DNA of 64,000 bases from contig CAVRNW010000013.1 of assembly GCA_963722665.1 (NCBI GenBank), positions 124,001 through 188,000 of the forward strand, read 5' to 3'. Positions 39,744 to 50,256 of the stretch are shown in pieces (positions within the stretch are counted from its first letter, which is position 1; every line of letters begins with the position of its first letter). A program made the position numbers and the translations under genes. The notes under the pieces are model-generated. The model had not been told where the DNA came from. It saw only the letters and a list, made by a program, of their open reading frames with translations, and ran no database searches. This DNA comes from Site-B1 sp963722665 (GTDB taxonomy: Bacteria > Bacteroidota > Bacteroidia > Flavobacteriales > Flavobacteriaceae).

Positions 39744-42700
39744 GAAAATTGCTGACGCAAATTAAAGATACTTGGTGACGCAATGGCTAAACTACATTAT
39801 CTCTAATTCTTTTACATTTTTATAGCTCACAGCAAAAATTCTCATAGGTAAAATAAGGGCTTTAGTATAGCTAATTACCTCAAACGTCTATTCTTTTTCA
39901 TTAAGATAGTATATAGTTTCACCTTTGAAGTGTTAAATAAAACACTCAAAAAAATGAAATTATATATATTCGTTGCAAGCCTATTCTTTTTGCAATTTTC
40001 ATTTGCACAAGATGCTTCAACTTCAACTTCAAAAATATGGTCTCTACAAGATTGTATCAATTATGCTTTAGAACATAACATTACAGTTAAAGATGCTTCG
40101 TTAAATAAAAATATTGCAGAAGTAGATTATAGCAAAGCCAAATCTTCGAGATTACCAAATATGTTTGGGAGTGCCTCCCAAAGCTTTTCCAACGGTAACT
40201 CAATTGATCCCATTACGAGTGATTTTGTTTCCGATCAAATTTACAGTACTAATGTAGGTATTAATAGTGCTATGACTCTGTTTCAGGGTAATCAAATAAG
40301 TAATCAAATTAAACAAAACAAGCTGTTACTGGAACAAAGTATTTTTCAGGAAGAAGTTGAAAAAAATAATATTGTTTTAAACATATTAGAAATCTATTTA
40401 CAAACACTTTACAGTAAAGAAAGCATCACTATTGCAGAAAACAATTTAACAGCTTCAGAAAAAGAAGTACTAAGAGCCAAAGCGCGCTTAGATGCCGGAA
40501 CCATTGCACTAAGTGACTATACCGAAGCACAAAGTCAGGCAGCAACTAACAAATACAATGTTATTGCAGCAAAAAATGCCTATCAGCAGTATATAATTGA
40601 ACTTAAACAGCTGTTGGAATTATCTCCCCTCGAAACCATAGAAATCCAAACAATTGATGATAATATGGATTTAGTCAACCTTCAACTTAATAAATATGAA
40701 GTCTACAACCAGGCGTTAGGTTTTTTACCGGAAATTCAAGCGAGCAACTTAAATATTTCAGCAAACGAGAAAGAACTTGATATTGCTATAGGTGGATTTT
40801 TACCAACTTTATCCTTAACAGGAACTATTGGTTCTGGATACACAAGTATAAATGACAATACGTTTTCAGATCAGTTTGATGTGAATTTCAATCAACGAAT
40901 TGGTTTGTCTTTAAGCATTCCAATTTTTAATAGAAACCAGACCAAAGCAGCTGTACAAACAGCAACCATAAATATTGAAAAAGCCGAAATACAAAAGCAA
41001 AGCACTGAAAAAGAGGTATACAAAAGAGTAGAAACAGCCTATCAAAATGCTGTTTCGGCTCAAGAACAAGTGATGGCTTCCGAAGCTTCTAAAACAGCTG
41101 CAGAACAATCCTATAAATTGGCGCAAAAAAAATACGAGTTAAGTAGTTTAAGTACAACGATTTAGTGATAAGTCAAAACACCTTTAAATCTAAAAAATAT
41201 TTACAAGTAAATATTAAAATTCAAAAAATATTAAATTTATAAGAAAGATATTAAATATAATTAAGAAAATCTGACGCAAATTAAAGATACTTGGTGACGC
41301 AATGGCTAAACTACATTATCTCTAATTCTTTTACATTTTTATAGCTCACAGCAAAAATTCTCATAGGTAAAATAAGGGCTTTTGTATAGACAATCCCCTC
41401 AAACGTCTATTCTTTTTATTAAGATAGCATATAGTTTCACCTTTGAAGTGTTAAATAAAACACTCAAAAAAATGAAATTATATATATTCATAGCAAGCTT
41501 ATTCTTTGTGCAATTTTCATTTGCGCAAGAAGCTTCAACTTCAACATCAAAAATATGGTCTTTACAAGATTGTATCAACTATGCATTAGAACATAATATT
41601 ACAGTTAAAGATGCTGCATTAAACAAGAACATAGCAGAAGTAGATTATAGCAAAGCCAAATCTTCGAGATTACCAAATATGTTTGGGAGTGCCTCCCAAA
41701 GCTTTTCCAACGGAAACTCAATTGATCCTATTACGAGCGATTATGTATCCGATCAAATTTACAGTACTAATGTAGGTATTAATAGTTCTATGACTTTATT
41801 TCAGGGGAATCAAATTAGCAATCAAATTAAACAAAACAAGCTGTTACTGGAGCAAAGTATTTTTCAAGAAGAAGTTGAAAAAAATAATATTGTTTTAAAC
41901 ATATTAGAAACCTATTTACAAACACTTTACAGTAAAGAAAGTATCACAATTGCGGAAAACAATTTAACAGGCTTCTGAAAAAGAAGTTCTAAGAGCAAAG
42001 GCACGCTTAGATGCAGGTACTATTGCATTAAGTGATTACACCGAAGCACAAAGTCAGGCAGCAACTAACAAATACAATGTTATTGCAGCAAAAAATGCCT
42101 ATCAGCAGTACATCATTGAACTTAAACAGCTGTTGGAATTATCTCCTCTCGAAACCATAGAAATCGAAACAATTGATGATAATATGGATTTAGTCAACCT
42201 GGAACTTAACAAATATGAAGTTTACAACAAGGCTTTAGGTTTTTTACCGGAAATTCAAGCAAGCAACTTAAATATTTCAGCAAACGAGAAAGAATTTGAT
42301 ATTGCTATAGGTGGATTTTTACCAACTTTATCTTTAACAGGAAGTATTGGTTCTGGATACACAAGTATAAATGACAATACGTTTTCAGATCAGTTTGATG
42401 TGAATTTCAATCAACGAATTGGTTTGTCTTTAAGCATTCCAATTTTTAATAGAAACCAGACCAAAGCAGCAGTACAAACAGCAACCATAAATATTGAAAA
42501 AGCAGAAATACAAAAGCAAAGCACCGAAAAAGAGGTATACAAAAGAGTAGAAACAGCCTATCAAAATGCTGTTTCGGCTCAAGAACAAGTGATGGCTTCC
42601 GAAGCTTCAAAAACAGCTGCAGAACAATCCTATAAATTGGCGCAGAAAAAATACGAATTAGGTAGTTTAAGTACAACCGATTTAGTGATAAGTCAAAACA

Positions 42701-42800
42701 CCTTTACCAATGCTCAACAAAACTATTTACAAGCTAAATACTTAAATATTCTATACCATCAATTATTACAATTTTATCAAGGAAACGATATTAAACTATA
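39742..42800 (+). repeat. Tandem direct duplication of about 1.52 kb containing a tolC-like gene
   Basis: The segment from about 39742 recurs from about 41264: the upstream sequence GACGCAAATTAAAGATACTT occurs at 39754 and 41273 (offset 1519), and the start codons are at 39954 and 41472 (offset 1518). The 5' leader and coding region are both repeated. Differences in the 5' coding part are mainly third-position changes, while later stretches are nearly identical. Copy 1 ends in a corrupted version of the copy 2 tail. The junction shows short homology, aattaagaaaat against aattaacaaaat. Confidence 0.8.
39954..41165 (+). pseudogene. TolC-family outer membrane efflux protein, copy 1, 3' truncated
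   Basis: The reading frame gives 403 residues from ATG 39954 (the upstream GTG at 39930 would precede the signal peptide MKLYIFVASLFFLQFSFAQ and is not used). It has the TolC layout: WSLQDCINYALEHNITVKDA at the N-terminus, two coiled-coil/beta repeats, and FLPEIQASNLNISANEKELD in the second half. It ends SSLSTTI where copy 2 continues STTDLVISQNTFTNAQQ, owing to one missing C near 41156; the following 110 bp are a degraded form of the tail. Either a decaying duplicate or an assembly artefact. Its function would be the outer-membrane channel of the MacAB-like efflux system downstream. Confidence 0.75.
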
Positions 42801-42801
42801 A
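41472..42801 (+). CDS. TolC-family outer membrane efflux protein, copy 2 (frameshift near 41971)
   Basis: 442 residues once an extra G is removed (CAGGCTTCT where copy 1 has CAGCTTCA, about 41971). Signal peptide MKLYIFIASLFFVQFSFAQ; TolC repeats as in copy 1; complete C-terminus TTDLVISQNTFTNAQQNYLQ ... FYQGNDIKL. The channel would span the outer membrane and periplasm and dock with the HlyD/MacA-like adaptor encoded 11 bp downstream. It is the first fully reconstructable gene of the operon tolC-macA-macB(ATPase)-macB(permease)-histidine kinase-response regulator. A CACCTTTG element 20 bp before the start in both copies is a possible -7 region. The start at 41382 (TTG) is rejected. Confidence 0.82.
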
Positions 42802-42812
42802 TTAACAAAATC

Positions 42813-44021
42813 ATGAAAAATAAAAACAAAATTATAATAAGCATCATTGTTTTAGTAACACTTGTCATTGTAGCATTCTGTTTTATAAAAGGTGATGATG
42901 CTATTGTTATTGAAGCAAAAACAGTCTGAGCAAAAAAAGCAGATGTGACCACCATGGTTACTGCAACAGGAACTATAGAACCCATTAACACAAGTAGAAG
43001 TGGGTACACAAGTATCTGGAGTTGTCGAAAAAATATATGTAGATTATAACTAGTGTGGTTAAAGAAGGTCAACTCATTGCTGAGCTAGACAAAACCAATC
43101 TTAAAGCATCACTTACACAAGCACAAGCAGCTTATGATAATGCTGTGAGTCAAAGAAACTACATGCAAACTATTTACGAACAGACAAAAAACATTGTATG
43201 ACAATCAGGTGATTAGCAAATCAGATTTTGATGATGCAAAATACAATTATGAGACTGCAAAAGGTACAGTAACACAACGTTTATCAGACCTTCAATCGGC
43301 TAGAACAAATTTGAGCTATGCTGATATTTATTGCACCTATTAGATGGTGTAGTGTCTTTCCAGAGCTATTGACGAAGGACAAACGGTTGCAGCAAGTTTT
43401 AGTACACCAACATTGTTTACCATTGCTCAAGATTTAAAAGAAATGCAAGTTGAAGCTGATGTTGATGAAGCCGATATTGGTCATGTAAAAGAAGGCCAAC
43501 GTGTAACGTTTACTGTAGATGCGTATATAGGTGAAACCTTTGAAGGTATTGTAACACAGGTAAGATTAGATCCAACTGTTACTTCAAATGTGGTCACCTA
43601 TACCGTTGTAATTAAGGCAGATAACCCAGATTTAAAATTAAAACCAGGATTAACAGCAACTATTTCCATTTACACTTTGGAATTAAAGGATGTGTTAACT
43701 GCTGAAGCCAAAGCCATCAACTTTAGTCCAGATGCTGAAACTTTGGCCACTTATAACTTGGATAATAATTTACCGGAAAACACAAATAATCCATCTAAAG
43801 ATGAAACCGTACTTTGGGTTTTAGGCAAGGATAGAAGTATTACACCAAAAGCAGTAACCTTAGGTGCAAGTGATGGTGTTAATGTGCAGATTTTAGATGG
43901 AGTTTCTCTTGGTGAAAAGTTAGTTTACAGTTTAAAAAGCGTATCAAAATCTGAAGTTGGAACAAAAGGGTCAAATGAAAGTCCATTTATGCCACAAAGA
44001 CCTGGAAGTAAAAAAAAGTAA
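42813..44021 (+). pseudogene. HlyD/MacA-family periplasmic adaptor, multiply broken
   Basis: The intact part (43413-44021) encodes the beta-barrel and membrane-proximal domains (VEADVDEADIGHVKEGQRVT, VVTYTVVIKADNPDLKLKPG). The first 600 bp encode a membrane anchor (KIIISIIVLVTLVIVAFCF), lipoyl-type and hairpin domains, but with an in-frame TGA near 42928 and about six extra bases (near 42990, 43052, 43190, 43346, 43354 and 43370). With these corrected the gene is 400 residues, the normal length, with VSGVVEKIYVDYN and SRAIDEGQTVAASF recovered. The density of lesions is far above the rest of the window: either a true pseudogene or very poor local sequence. The partner ABC genes downstream are nearly intact, which favours sequence error. 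Confidence 0.8.
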
Positions 44022-44027
44022 ACAGCC

Positions 44028-44771
44028 ATGAGTAAAGAAATTATTAAAATAGAAGATTTAACTCGTGAGTTTACCATGGGAGCTGAAACGGTACGCGCTT
44101 TACGAGGTATTTCTTTTACCATAAATGAAGGCGAATTTGTTACCATAATGGGCTCTAGTGGTTCGGGAAAAAGTACCTTATTGAATATTTTAGGATGCTT
44201 AGACCAACCAACTGCTGGAAATTACGAAATCGACGGTGTAAAAATGAAGGATTTAAGTAGAAACCAACTAGCTACTATCCGAAACGAAAAAATAGGCTTC
44301 ATTTTTCAATCTTATAATTTATTGGCAAGAACATCAGCCTTAGAAAATGTGGAATTACCCTTATTCTATAACAGTAAAGTGTCTTCAGAAGAGCGAAGGG
44401 AAAGCGCTTTAAAAGCCATAGAAATGGTTGGTTTAAGCGACAGAATGGATCACACACCTTCCCAACTTTCAGGTGGTCAACAGCAACGAGTAGCTATTGC
44501 ACGATCTTTAGTTAACAAACCGGTTATGATTCTTGCAGATGAGGCTACAGGTAATCTAGATACAAGAACGGCCTACGAAATCATGTCCATTTTTCAAGAG
44601 TTGAATAAACAAGGCATAACCATAGTGTTTGTAACACACGAACCGGATATTGCATCATTTAGCAAGAGAACCATTGTGCTAAAAGATGGAAATATTATTA
44701 AAGATTATAAAAATAATAAAGTACTATCAGCTACCGAAGAATTAGCAAAATTACCTAAAGAAGAGGATTAA
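44028..44771 (+). CDS. MacB/LolD-type ABC transporter ATP-binding protein
   Basis: 247 residues with Walker A GSSGSGKST, Q-loop FQSYNLLARTSALENVELPL, signature LSGGQQQRVAIARSL, Walker B ILADEATGNLD and switch His in FVTHEPD. The FQ-YNLL and ATGNLDT motifs place it in the MacB/LolD/FtsE group, which drive mechanotransmission and do not pump through the membrane themselves. It starts 6 bp after the adaptor gene and ends 2 bp before its permease. With the TolC channel and adaptor it would power tripartite efflux of peptides, macrolide-like compounds or lipids; substrate unknown. Confidence 0.93.
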   Translation: MSKEIIKIEDLTREFTMGAETVRALRGISFTINEGEFVTIMGSSGSGKSTLLNILGCLDQPTAGNYEIDGVKMKDLSRNQLATIRNEKIGFIFQSYNLLARTSALENVELPLFYNSKVSSEERRESALKAIEMVGLSDRMDHTPSQLSGGQQQRVAIARSLVNKPVMILADEATGNLDTRTAYEIMSIFQELNKQGITIVFVTHEPDIASFSKRTIVLKDGNIIKDYKNNKVLSATEELAKLPKEED

Positions 44772-44773
44772 TT

Positions 44774-45995
44774 ATGAGACTATTAAATTTATTAAAAATC
44801 GCATTTAAAGCCATCATTCTTAACAAGGCAAGAACATTGCTTACTATGTTGGGAATTATTATCGGTGTGGCTTCTGTAATCGCTATGTTAGCCATTGGAG
44901 AAGGCTCTAAAGAAAGTATTAGAGAAACTATTTCAAGTATGGGTTCTAACATGATTACTATTAGACCTGGATCTGATGTTCGAGGTGGTGTTAGACAAGA
45001 ACGAAGTGCAATGGAAACATTAACGCTTAATGATTACTATGCAATTAAAGAACAAGCAGACTTATTAACTTATATAACTCCATTAGTAAATGGTGGCGGA
45101 CAGGTTATTAACGGTTCTAACAACTGGCCATCCACTATTTATGGTGTCAATCCAGACTATTTAAAAATTAAAATTACCGAATTGCAAAGCGGAAGTATGT
45201 TTACAGATGCAGAAGTACAATCGGCTGCTAAAGTGGCTTTAATAGGTCAAACTGTGGTTGATAATGTATTTCCAGATGGTCAAGATCCTGTAGGTCAAAT
45301 GATTCGGTTTAATAATATTCCTTTTAAAATTATTGGTGTTTTAGAAGAAAAAGGAGAAAACACCTTTGGTCAAGATCAGGATGATGTAGTTATTGCACCG
45401 TACACAACAGTACAAAAACGAATTTTAGCTATTGATCATTTAGAATCAAATTATGGCATCTGCTATAAGTGAAGATGATGCACCAGAAGCAGTAACTCAA
45501 GTTTCAGAAATTTTACGAAAACAACACAAATTAACAGAAAATGAAGAAGACGATTTTCATGTACGTTCTATGGAAGAACTTATTTCAACCTTTAGTTCTA
45601 CCAGCGAAATGTTAACCATATTATTGGTAGCAGTAGCAAGTATTTCGCTATTAATTGGTGGTATTGGTATTATGAATATTATGTATGTTTCTGTAAAAGA
45701 ACGTACCAAAGAAATTGGTTTGCGAATGGCAGTAGGAGGTAAGGGAGCCGATATTTTAATGCAGTTTTTAATCGAAGCGATTTTAATTAGTATAACCGGA
45801 GGAGTTCTAGGCGTTATCTTAGGTTTAAGTTCTACCTTTTTTATAGAAAAATTCTTAAATTGGCCTACAAGTGTTGCTTTGTATTCTATAGTGATTTCTT
45901 TTGCTGTTTGTGCTGTTACAGGTATCTTTTTTGGATGGTATCCGGCAAGAAAAGCATCATCATTAGACCCAATAACCGCATTGCGTTACGAATAA
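44774..45995 (+). CDS. MacB-type FtsX-like ABC permease (frameshift near 45450)
   Basis: 406 residues after one extra A is removed near 45448, joining IDHLES to IMASAISEDDAPEAV. Topology is that of MacB permeases: one N-terminal helix (ARTLLTMLGIIIGVASVIAML), a large periplasmic domain with SMGSNMITIRPGSDVRGG, then three C-terminal helices (ILLVAVASISLLIGGIGIMN, IEAILISITGGVLGVILGL, SIVISFAVCAVTGIFFGWYP) ending in ARKASSLDPITALRYE, the hallmark FtsX tail. Inner membrane. It is directly downstream of its ATPase (2 bp) and upstream of the two-component genes (6 bp). Confidence 0.9.
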
Positions 45996-46001
45996 TAAAT
46001 T

Positions 46002-47040
46002 ATGAATAAAAACAAAAACATATCTGTCTTTTCCCATATACTCGTATGGCTTGTACTTTTTTGTATGCCTTACTTGCTATCTTATGGACAAGAACAGGAT
46101 ATTAATAGAATTATAGCACATTTCTGGATTCCGTTAGTGTTTTATGCCTTCATTTTTTATCTCAATTATTTTGTGTTTATCGATCGGTTCTTATTCAATA
46201 AAAAGACCGTTTGGTTTGTGGTTATAAATGCCGTTCTCATTGCATGTTTCATATTTTTAAAAGAAAATATAGAAGATACTTTTTTTAAGGAATCCTTAAA
46301 AAGACCTTCTTCCAATAGTGAATCTACAGGACCACCTTTTAAGATGTTTATTTACATACAAATGGTATCTTATATGGCACCTTTATTGTTTTCGATAGCC
46401 ATGAAAACTACAAAACGATGGGTAAAAACGGAAGCAGAGCGTAAGGAAGCAACCAACTTTAAATTAAAGTCAGAACTTCAGCATTTGCATTACCAGTTAC
46501 AACCGCATTTCTTTTTTAATTCGTTGAATAATATTTATGCATTGGTAGATATTTCGCCAGATCAAGCTAAAACATCCATCCATAGTTTAAGTAAATTGAT
46601 GCGTTACATGTTGTATGAAACAAATGTAGAATCGATACCATTATCTAAAGAAATAGATTTCATGACAAAGTATATCGATTTAATGAAGCTTAGAATAACT
46701 GATAAAACTGTTGTAAATTATAGTTTTCCTTCCAAGGAAACAGGTATTAAAATAGCACCTTTGTTATTTATTTCATTAATTGAAAACGCTTTTAAACATG
46801 GTGTTTCAGCAAATAAGGCAAGTACAATTCAAATAAATATTACAATGCCATGAAAAAACAGTATTATTTACAATTGAAAATGATAATTTTCCCAAAAAAA
46901 CAGAAGATAAAAGTGGTTCAGGCATCGGACTTATTAATATTGAAAAACGTTTAGAATTATTGTATCCAAACAAACACAGTTTTAAATCGTTTGTGAAAGA
47001 CAACCGTTTTGTAGCACAATTAGAAATTGAAACCAACTAA
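46002..47040 (+). CDS. LytS/YehU-type sensor histidine kinase (frameshift near 46853)
   Basis: 345 residues after deleting one extra C in ATGCCATGAAAA, giving ITMHEKTVLFTIENDN. Four hydrophobic segments occupy residues about 10-150, followed by the PF06580-type kinase core: LHYQLQPHFFFNSLNNIYAL with the phospho-acceptor His, LMRYMLYETN, the N-box IAPLLFISLIENAFKHGVS, and the G-box SGSGIGLINIEKRLELLY. The protein probably senses an envelope signal and phosphorylates the LytTR regulator that starts 3 bp downstream. Operon position behind the efflux genes suggests it controls that pump or senses its substrate (inference). Confidence 0.9.
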
Positions 47041-47043
47041 ATT

Positions 47044-47780
47044 ATGAGCAACATAAAAATATCTTGTGTTATTGTAGATGATGAGCCTATGGCTCTTAAT
47101 TTAGTAGAAAGTTATGTTGAAAAAACACCGTTTTTAGTACTTCGGCAAAAATGTAACAGTGCGATTGAGGCTATGGAGTTTATTAAAAAACGAACCTGTA
47201 GATTTATTGTTTTTAGACATCCAAATGCCAGATTTAACAGGTATTGAATTTTCAAAAATGTTACCTAAAGACACACGAGTAATTTTCACCACTGCATTCG
47301 ATCAGTACGCTCTAGAAGGTTTTAAAGTAGAGGCTTTAGACTATCTTTTAAAACCTTTTGATTATGCTGAATTTTTAGTAGCTGCCAATAAAGCACGCAC
47401 TTGGTTCGACATGGTAAAAGGGAAAAAGCAATCTATCGTTTCAGATGAGAAGGAATTCCTATTTGTAAAATCGGAATACAAACAACTGCGAATTAAGCTA
47501 TCAGACGTCCTATATTTTGAAGGCTTAAAAGATTATATTAAAATTTGGTTGAAAGACAATCCAAAGCCAATTTTAACGCTTATGAGTTTAAAATCTTTAC
47601 AAGAGGAACTTACCAGAATCTCAATTTATGCGTGTACATCGTTCTTTTATAGTATCCCTAAATAATATTGAAGTTATTGAGCGTAGCCAGATTGTTATCA
47701 ATAAACAACGTATTACGGTTTCAGAACAATATAAACCAACCTTTACTGAGTTTATAAATAAAAATTCACTCAATTCTTAG
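47044..47780 (+). CDS. LytTR-family response regulator (two apparent frameshifts)
   Basis: 244 residues when one A is removed from the A-run near 47190 and one base near 47615. Receiver domain: CVIVDDEPMALNLVESYVEK, the phospho-acceptor Asp in LLFLDIQMPDLTG, Thr in VIFTTAFDQYA and Lys in LLKPFDY. LytTR DNA-binding domain from about residue 135: FLFVKSEYKQLRIKLSDVLY, FEGLKDYIKIW, then FMRVHRSFIVSLNNIEVIER and ITVSEQYKPTF. The raw frames stop at 47247 and 47665; the true stop is TAG at 47778-47780. LytTR proteins bind direct repeats with about two-turn spacing. Partner of the kinase upstream; last gene of the efflux operon. Confidence 0.9.
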
Positions 47781-47946
47781 GAGTTAGGATTAATTTTACT
47801 TCGGTACATTTCCAGTGTTCATATATACAATATAGGCTTTCGTCTATTTCTTTTTTTAAGAAACTTTTATACATATACCTTTAAACTATCAATACAATAT
47901 TTAGTCAAAGTATTGAAATAAAGTTTAATCTTAATATTCATCAATT

Positions 47947-48540
47947 ATGAAAGCATTTATTAAAACTTACGTCATAGCAACAGTACTTTTGGTGGCTTTT
48001 ACAATACAGGCTACCGCTCAACAAACAGATAGAAATAAAAAAACGAATACTACAAGAACCCAAACGGTTAAAAAAAGTACACCAAGTAAAAGGATTTCCA
48101 GTACCAAGGTGAATTACAAAAGACCAACTCGAAAAGTAGTATCTGTAAGGAACCTTCCAAACAAAAGGGTGATAACACATAGAGGAAATAACTACTATTA
48201 TGCAAACAATAGATATTATACCTATGCAAGAGGCAGTTATATTGTTATTCCACCACGAATTGGGTTTAGAATACATGTATTACCTCCAAATTATAAAAGA
48301 ATATACTTTAACAACTATATCTATTTTTACGCAAGTGGCACATACTATATCCAAATTAATGATGTGTACGAAGTGGTAGAACCGGAAATAGGCACTATAG
48401 TCTATGAGTTACCTGAGGATTATGAAAAAGTAACTATTGATGGGCTCACTTACTACGAGTATGCCAATATCCTCTATGAAAAAGTGCAAATAGATGGGGC
48501 TAGAGCTTATGAAGTTGTCGGAATTATTGAAATGGAATAA
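47947..48540 (+). CDS. Secreted DUF6515-like protein
   Basis: 197 residues. Signal peptide (ending ATAQ), then a basic Ser/Thr/Lys linker (RNKKTNTTRTQTVKKSTPSK) and a Tyr-rich region with repeated short beta units: VITHRGNNYYYANNRYYTYA, GFRIHVLPPNYKRIYFNNYI, YFYASGTYYIQINDVYEVVE, YELPEDYEKVTIDGLTYYEY. This Y-Y-x-x-x-x-x-Y-Y alternation is what I associate with the DUF6515 family of Bacteroidota (from memory). Function unknown; location periplasm or outer surface. Separated by 166 bp from the response regulator, so not clearly in the efflux operon. Confidence 0.72.
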   Translation: MKAFIKTYVIATVLLVAFTIQATAQQTDRNKKTNTTRTQTVKKSTPSKRISSTKVNYKRPTRKVVSVRNLPNKRVITHRGNNYYYANNRYYTYARGSYIVIPPRIGFRIHVLPPNYKRIYFNNYIYFYASGTYYIQINDVYEVVEPEIGTIVYELPEDYEKVTIDGLTYYEYANILYEKVQIDGARAYEVVGIIEME

Positions 48541-48743
48541 TTTATAAAAACAGTTAGATTGATTGGTTGGTTAGAAGGCGAAAGCGGGTAATTATTGTAT
48601 AGTTGCTCGCTTTTGAATTATTTATTCTTTTAAGTAATGGATTGTACTTTACATAATTGTTGAATTGGCTTTGTTGAATAGAATTAGAAATCGTAAATTA
48701 GGATGGCTAATATATCGTCAAGCTGTTAGCACAAAAGCAGATC

Positions 48744-49667
48744 ATGAAAACATATTCCAGGAGAGACGCGGCAAAATTGATATCCCTAAGTACAGCAAGT
48801 TTAGTAATAGTACCTTCAATAATTTCTTTTAAATCGAATGATATTATGAAACGTAAAATTCCTTCATCCGGTGAACTACTTCCCATTGTTGGTTTAGGCA
48901 CCTGGCAAACGTTTGATGTTGGCAACGATTCCGATAAAAGAAAACCGCTATCAGAAGTCCTTAATAAAATGAATGAACTTGGTGGTGCCATGATCGATAG
49001 TTCACCAATGTATGGCACTTCTGAAGCCGTAGTAGGTGATCTCACGAGTTCCCTTAAATTAAGTGATAATTTTTTTTATGCCACAAAAGTCTGGACCCAA
49101 GGCAAGCAACAGGGTATTGATCAAATGCATGCCTCATTTCGTAAAATGAAACGCTCTGTTATGGATCTCATGCAAATTCACAATTTGGTAGATTGGCAAA
49201 CACATAGTAAGACTTTAAAAGAATGGAAAGCAGAGGGAAAAATTCGATATTGGGGCTTGACCCATTATACCAATTCTTCACACGAAACTTTAGCAACACT
49301 TATAAAAACTGAGAAACCCGACTTTGTGCAATTCAATTATTCTATAAGTGAGCGCAATGCAGAAAAACGATTGCTGAACATGGCACAAGATCATGGCGTT
49401 GCTGTTATTATAAACAGACCATATGATGGAGGTAATTTATTCAGGAAAACACGTGGAAAAACGCTCCCAGATTGGTGTGCAGAGTTAGATATCAATTCCT
49501 GGGGACAATTCTTCTTAAAATATATTCTGGCACATAAGGCTGTTAATTGTGTGATTCCGGGAACATCAAAACCACATCACGTAACAGATAATTTAAAAGC
49601 AGGTTATGGACGACTTCCGGATGAAAGGCAGCGTGAAAAGATGCTGGAATTACTTAGGAAACTGTGA
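48744..49667 (+). CDS. Aldo/keto reductase, likely exported
   Basis: 307 residues. AKR (beta/alpha)8 barrel with NADPH-dependent carbonyl reduction expected: GLGTWQTFDVG, catalytic Asp-Tyr in MIDSSPMYGTSE, Lys in ATKVWTQGK and His in MQIHNLVDW, then SWGQFFLKYILAH and VIPGTSKPHHVTDN, the cofactor-phosphate region. The first 28 residues begin MKTYSRRDAAKLISLSTASL, a twin-arginine-like leader with SRRD, so it may be folded in the cytoplasm and exported with its cofactor. An internal start at residue 35 (MKRKIPSSGELLP) would give a cytosolic form; the long form is preferred. No partner genes adjacent. Confidence 0.88.
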   Translation: MKTYSRRDAAKLISLSTASLVIVPSIISFKSNDIMKRKIPSSGELLPIVGLGTWQTFDVGNDSDKRKPLSEVLNKMNELGGAMIDSSPMYGTSEAVVGDLTSSLKLSDNFFYATKVWTQGKQQGIDQMHASFRKMKRSVMDLMQIHNLVDWQTHSKTLKEWKAEGKIRYWGLTHYTNSSHETLATLIKTEKPDFVQFNYSISERNAEKRLLNMAQDHGVAVIINRPYDGGNLFRKTRGKTLPDWCAELDINSWGQFFLKYILAHKAVNCVIPGTSKPHHVTDNLKAGYGRLPDERQREKMLELLRKL

Positions 49668-49764
49668 GTAGAAAGTAGGAGCTAAAACAATGGTTTTTCA
49701 TAACTTCATTTAATAAATAAATCAATTAAATCACCATTTCTTCTTTAAATAATATTAAAGCCTT

Positions 49765-49772
49765 TACCTTTG
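49765..49772 (+). promoter_or_regulatory. Candidate -7 promoter element for FKBP gene
   Basis: TACCTTTG matches TAnnTTTG and lies 37 bp before the FKBP start codon. A -33 TTG is not evident. Confidence 0.45.
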
Positions 49773-49809
49773 CGCCCAATTATTTTATAAACATTAGAAA
49801 ATTACATTT

Positions 49810-50238
49810 ATGAGTAAAGTAAAAGCGAATGATACTGTTAAAGTACATTACACAGGAAAATTAAGTAACGGGCAGATTTTTGACAGCTCAGTGGAAAGAG
49901 AGCCATTAGAAGTACAATTAGGAGAAGGAAAACTTATTCCCGGATTCGAAAAAGGACTAATCGATATGGCAATAAAAGAAAAGAAAACCATTACAATAGA
50001 AAAGCTGGAAGCTTATGGCGAGGTAAGTAAAGAGCTTTTTCATAAAGTGCCAAAAACAGAACTTCCTGAGGATGTAAAACCAGAAGTTGGTATGGGATTG
50101 GTTGGGTCTAATGCAGATGGTTCCCAACAGCAATTTAGAATTGCAGATGTACAGGAAGATCATATTATAATTGATGCTAATCATCCGTTGGCCGGACAAG
50201 ATCTTATATTCGAACTTGAATTGGTAGCGATCAATTAA
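49810..50238 (+). CDS. SlyD-like FKBP-type peptidyl-prolyl isomerase
   Basis: 142 residues, cytoplasmic. FKBP domain (VKVHYTGKLSNGQIFDSS, LGEGKLIPGFEKGLIDM) interrupted by an insert-in-flap chaperone domain (about residues 68-125) as in SlyD: LEAYGEVSKELFHKVPKTEL and DANHPLAGQDLIFELELV at the close. The His/Cys-rich metal-binding tail of enterobacterial SlyD is absent, as in many phyla. Role: prolyl isomerisation and folding of new proteins. Own promoter element upstream and a terminator directly downstream indicate a single-gene transcript. Intact. Confidence 0.93.
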   Translation: MSKVKANDTVKVHYTGKLSNGQIFDSSVEREPLEVQLGEGKLIPGFEKGLIDMAIKEKKTITIEKLEAYGEVSKELFHKVPKTELPEDVKPEVGMGLVGSNADGSQQQFRIADVQEDHIIIDANHPLAGQDLIFELELVAIN

Positions 50239-50256
50239 TCGCATGCCATACAATTT

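Noticed and set aside
41382..41471. Thirty-residue N-terminal extension of TolC copy 2
   Set aside because: Its first codon is TTG and it precedes a normal signal peptide beginning at ATG 41472, matching copy 1.
42925..42931. Recoded TGA (selenocysteine) in the adaptor gene
   Set aside because: No SECIS-like hairpin or Cys-type context; several frameshifts lie next to it, so a base error (TCA to TGA) or decay is simpler.
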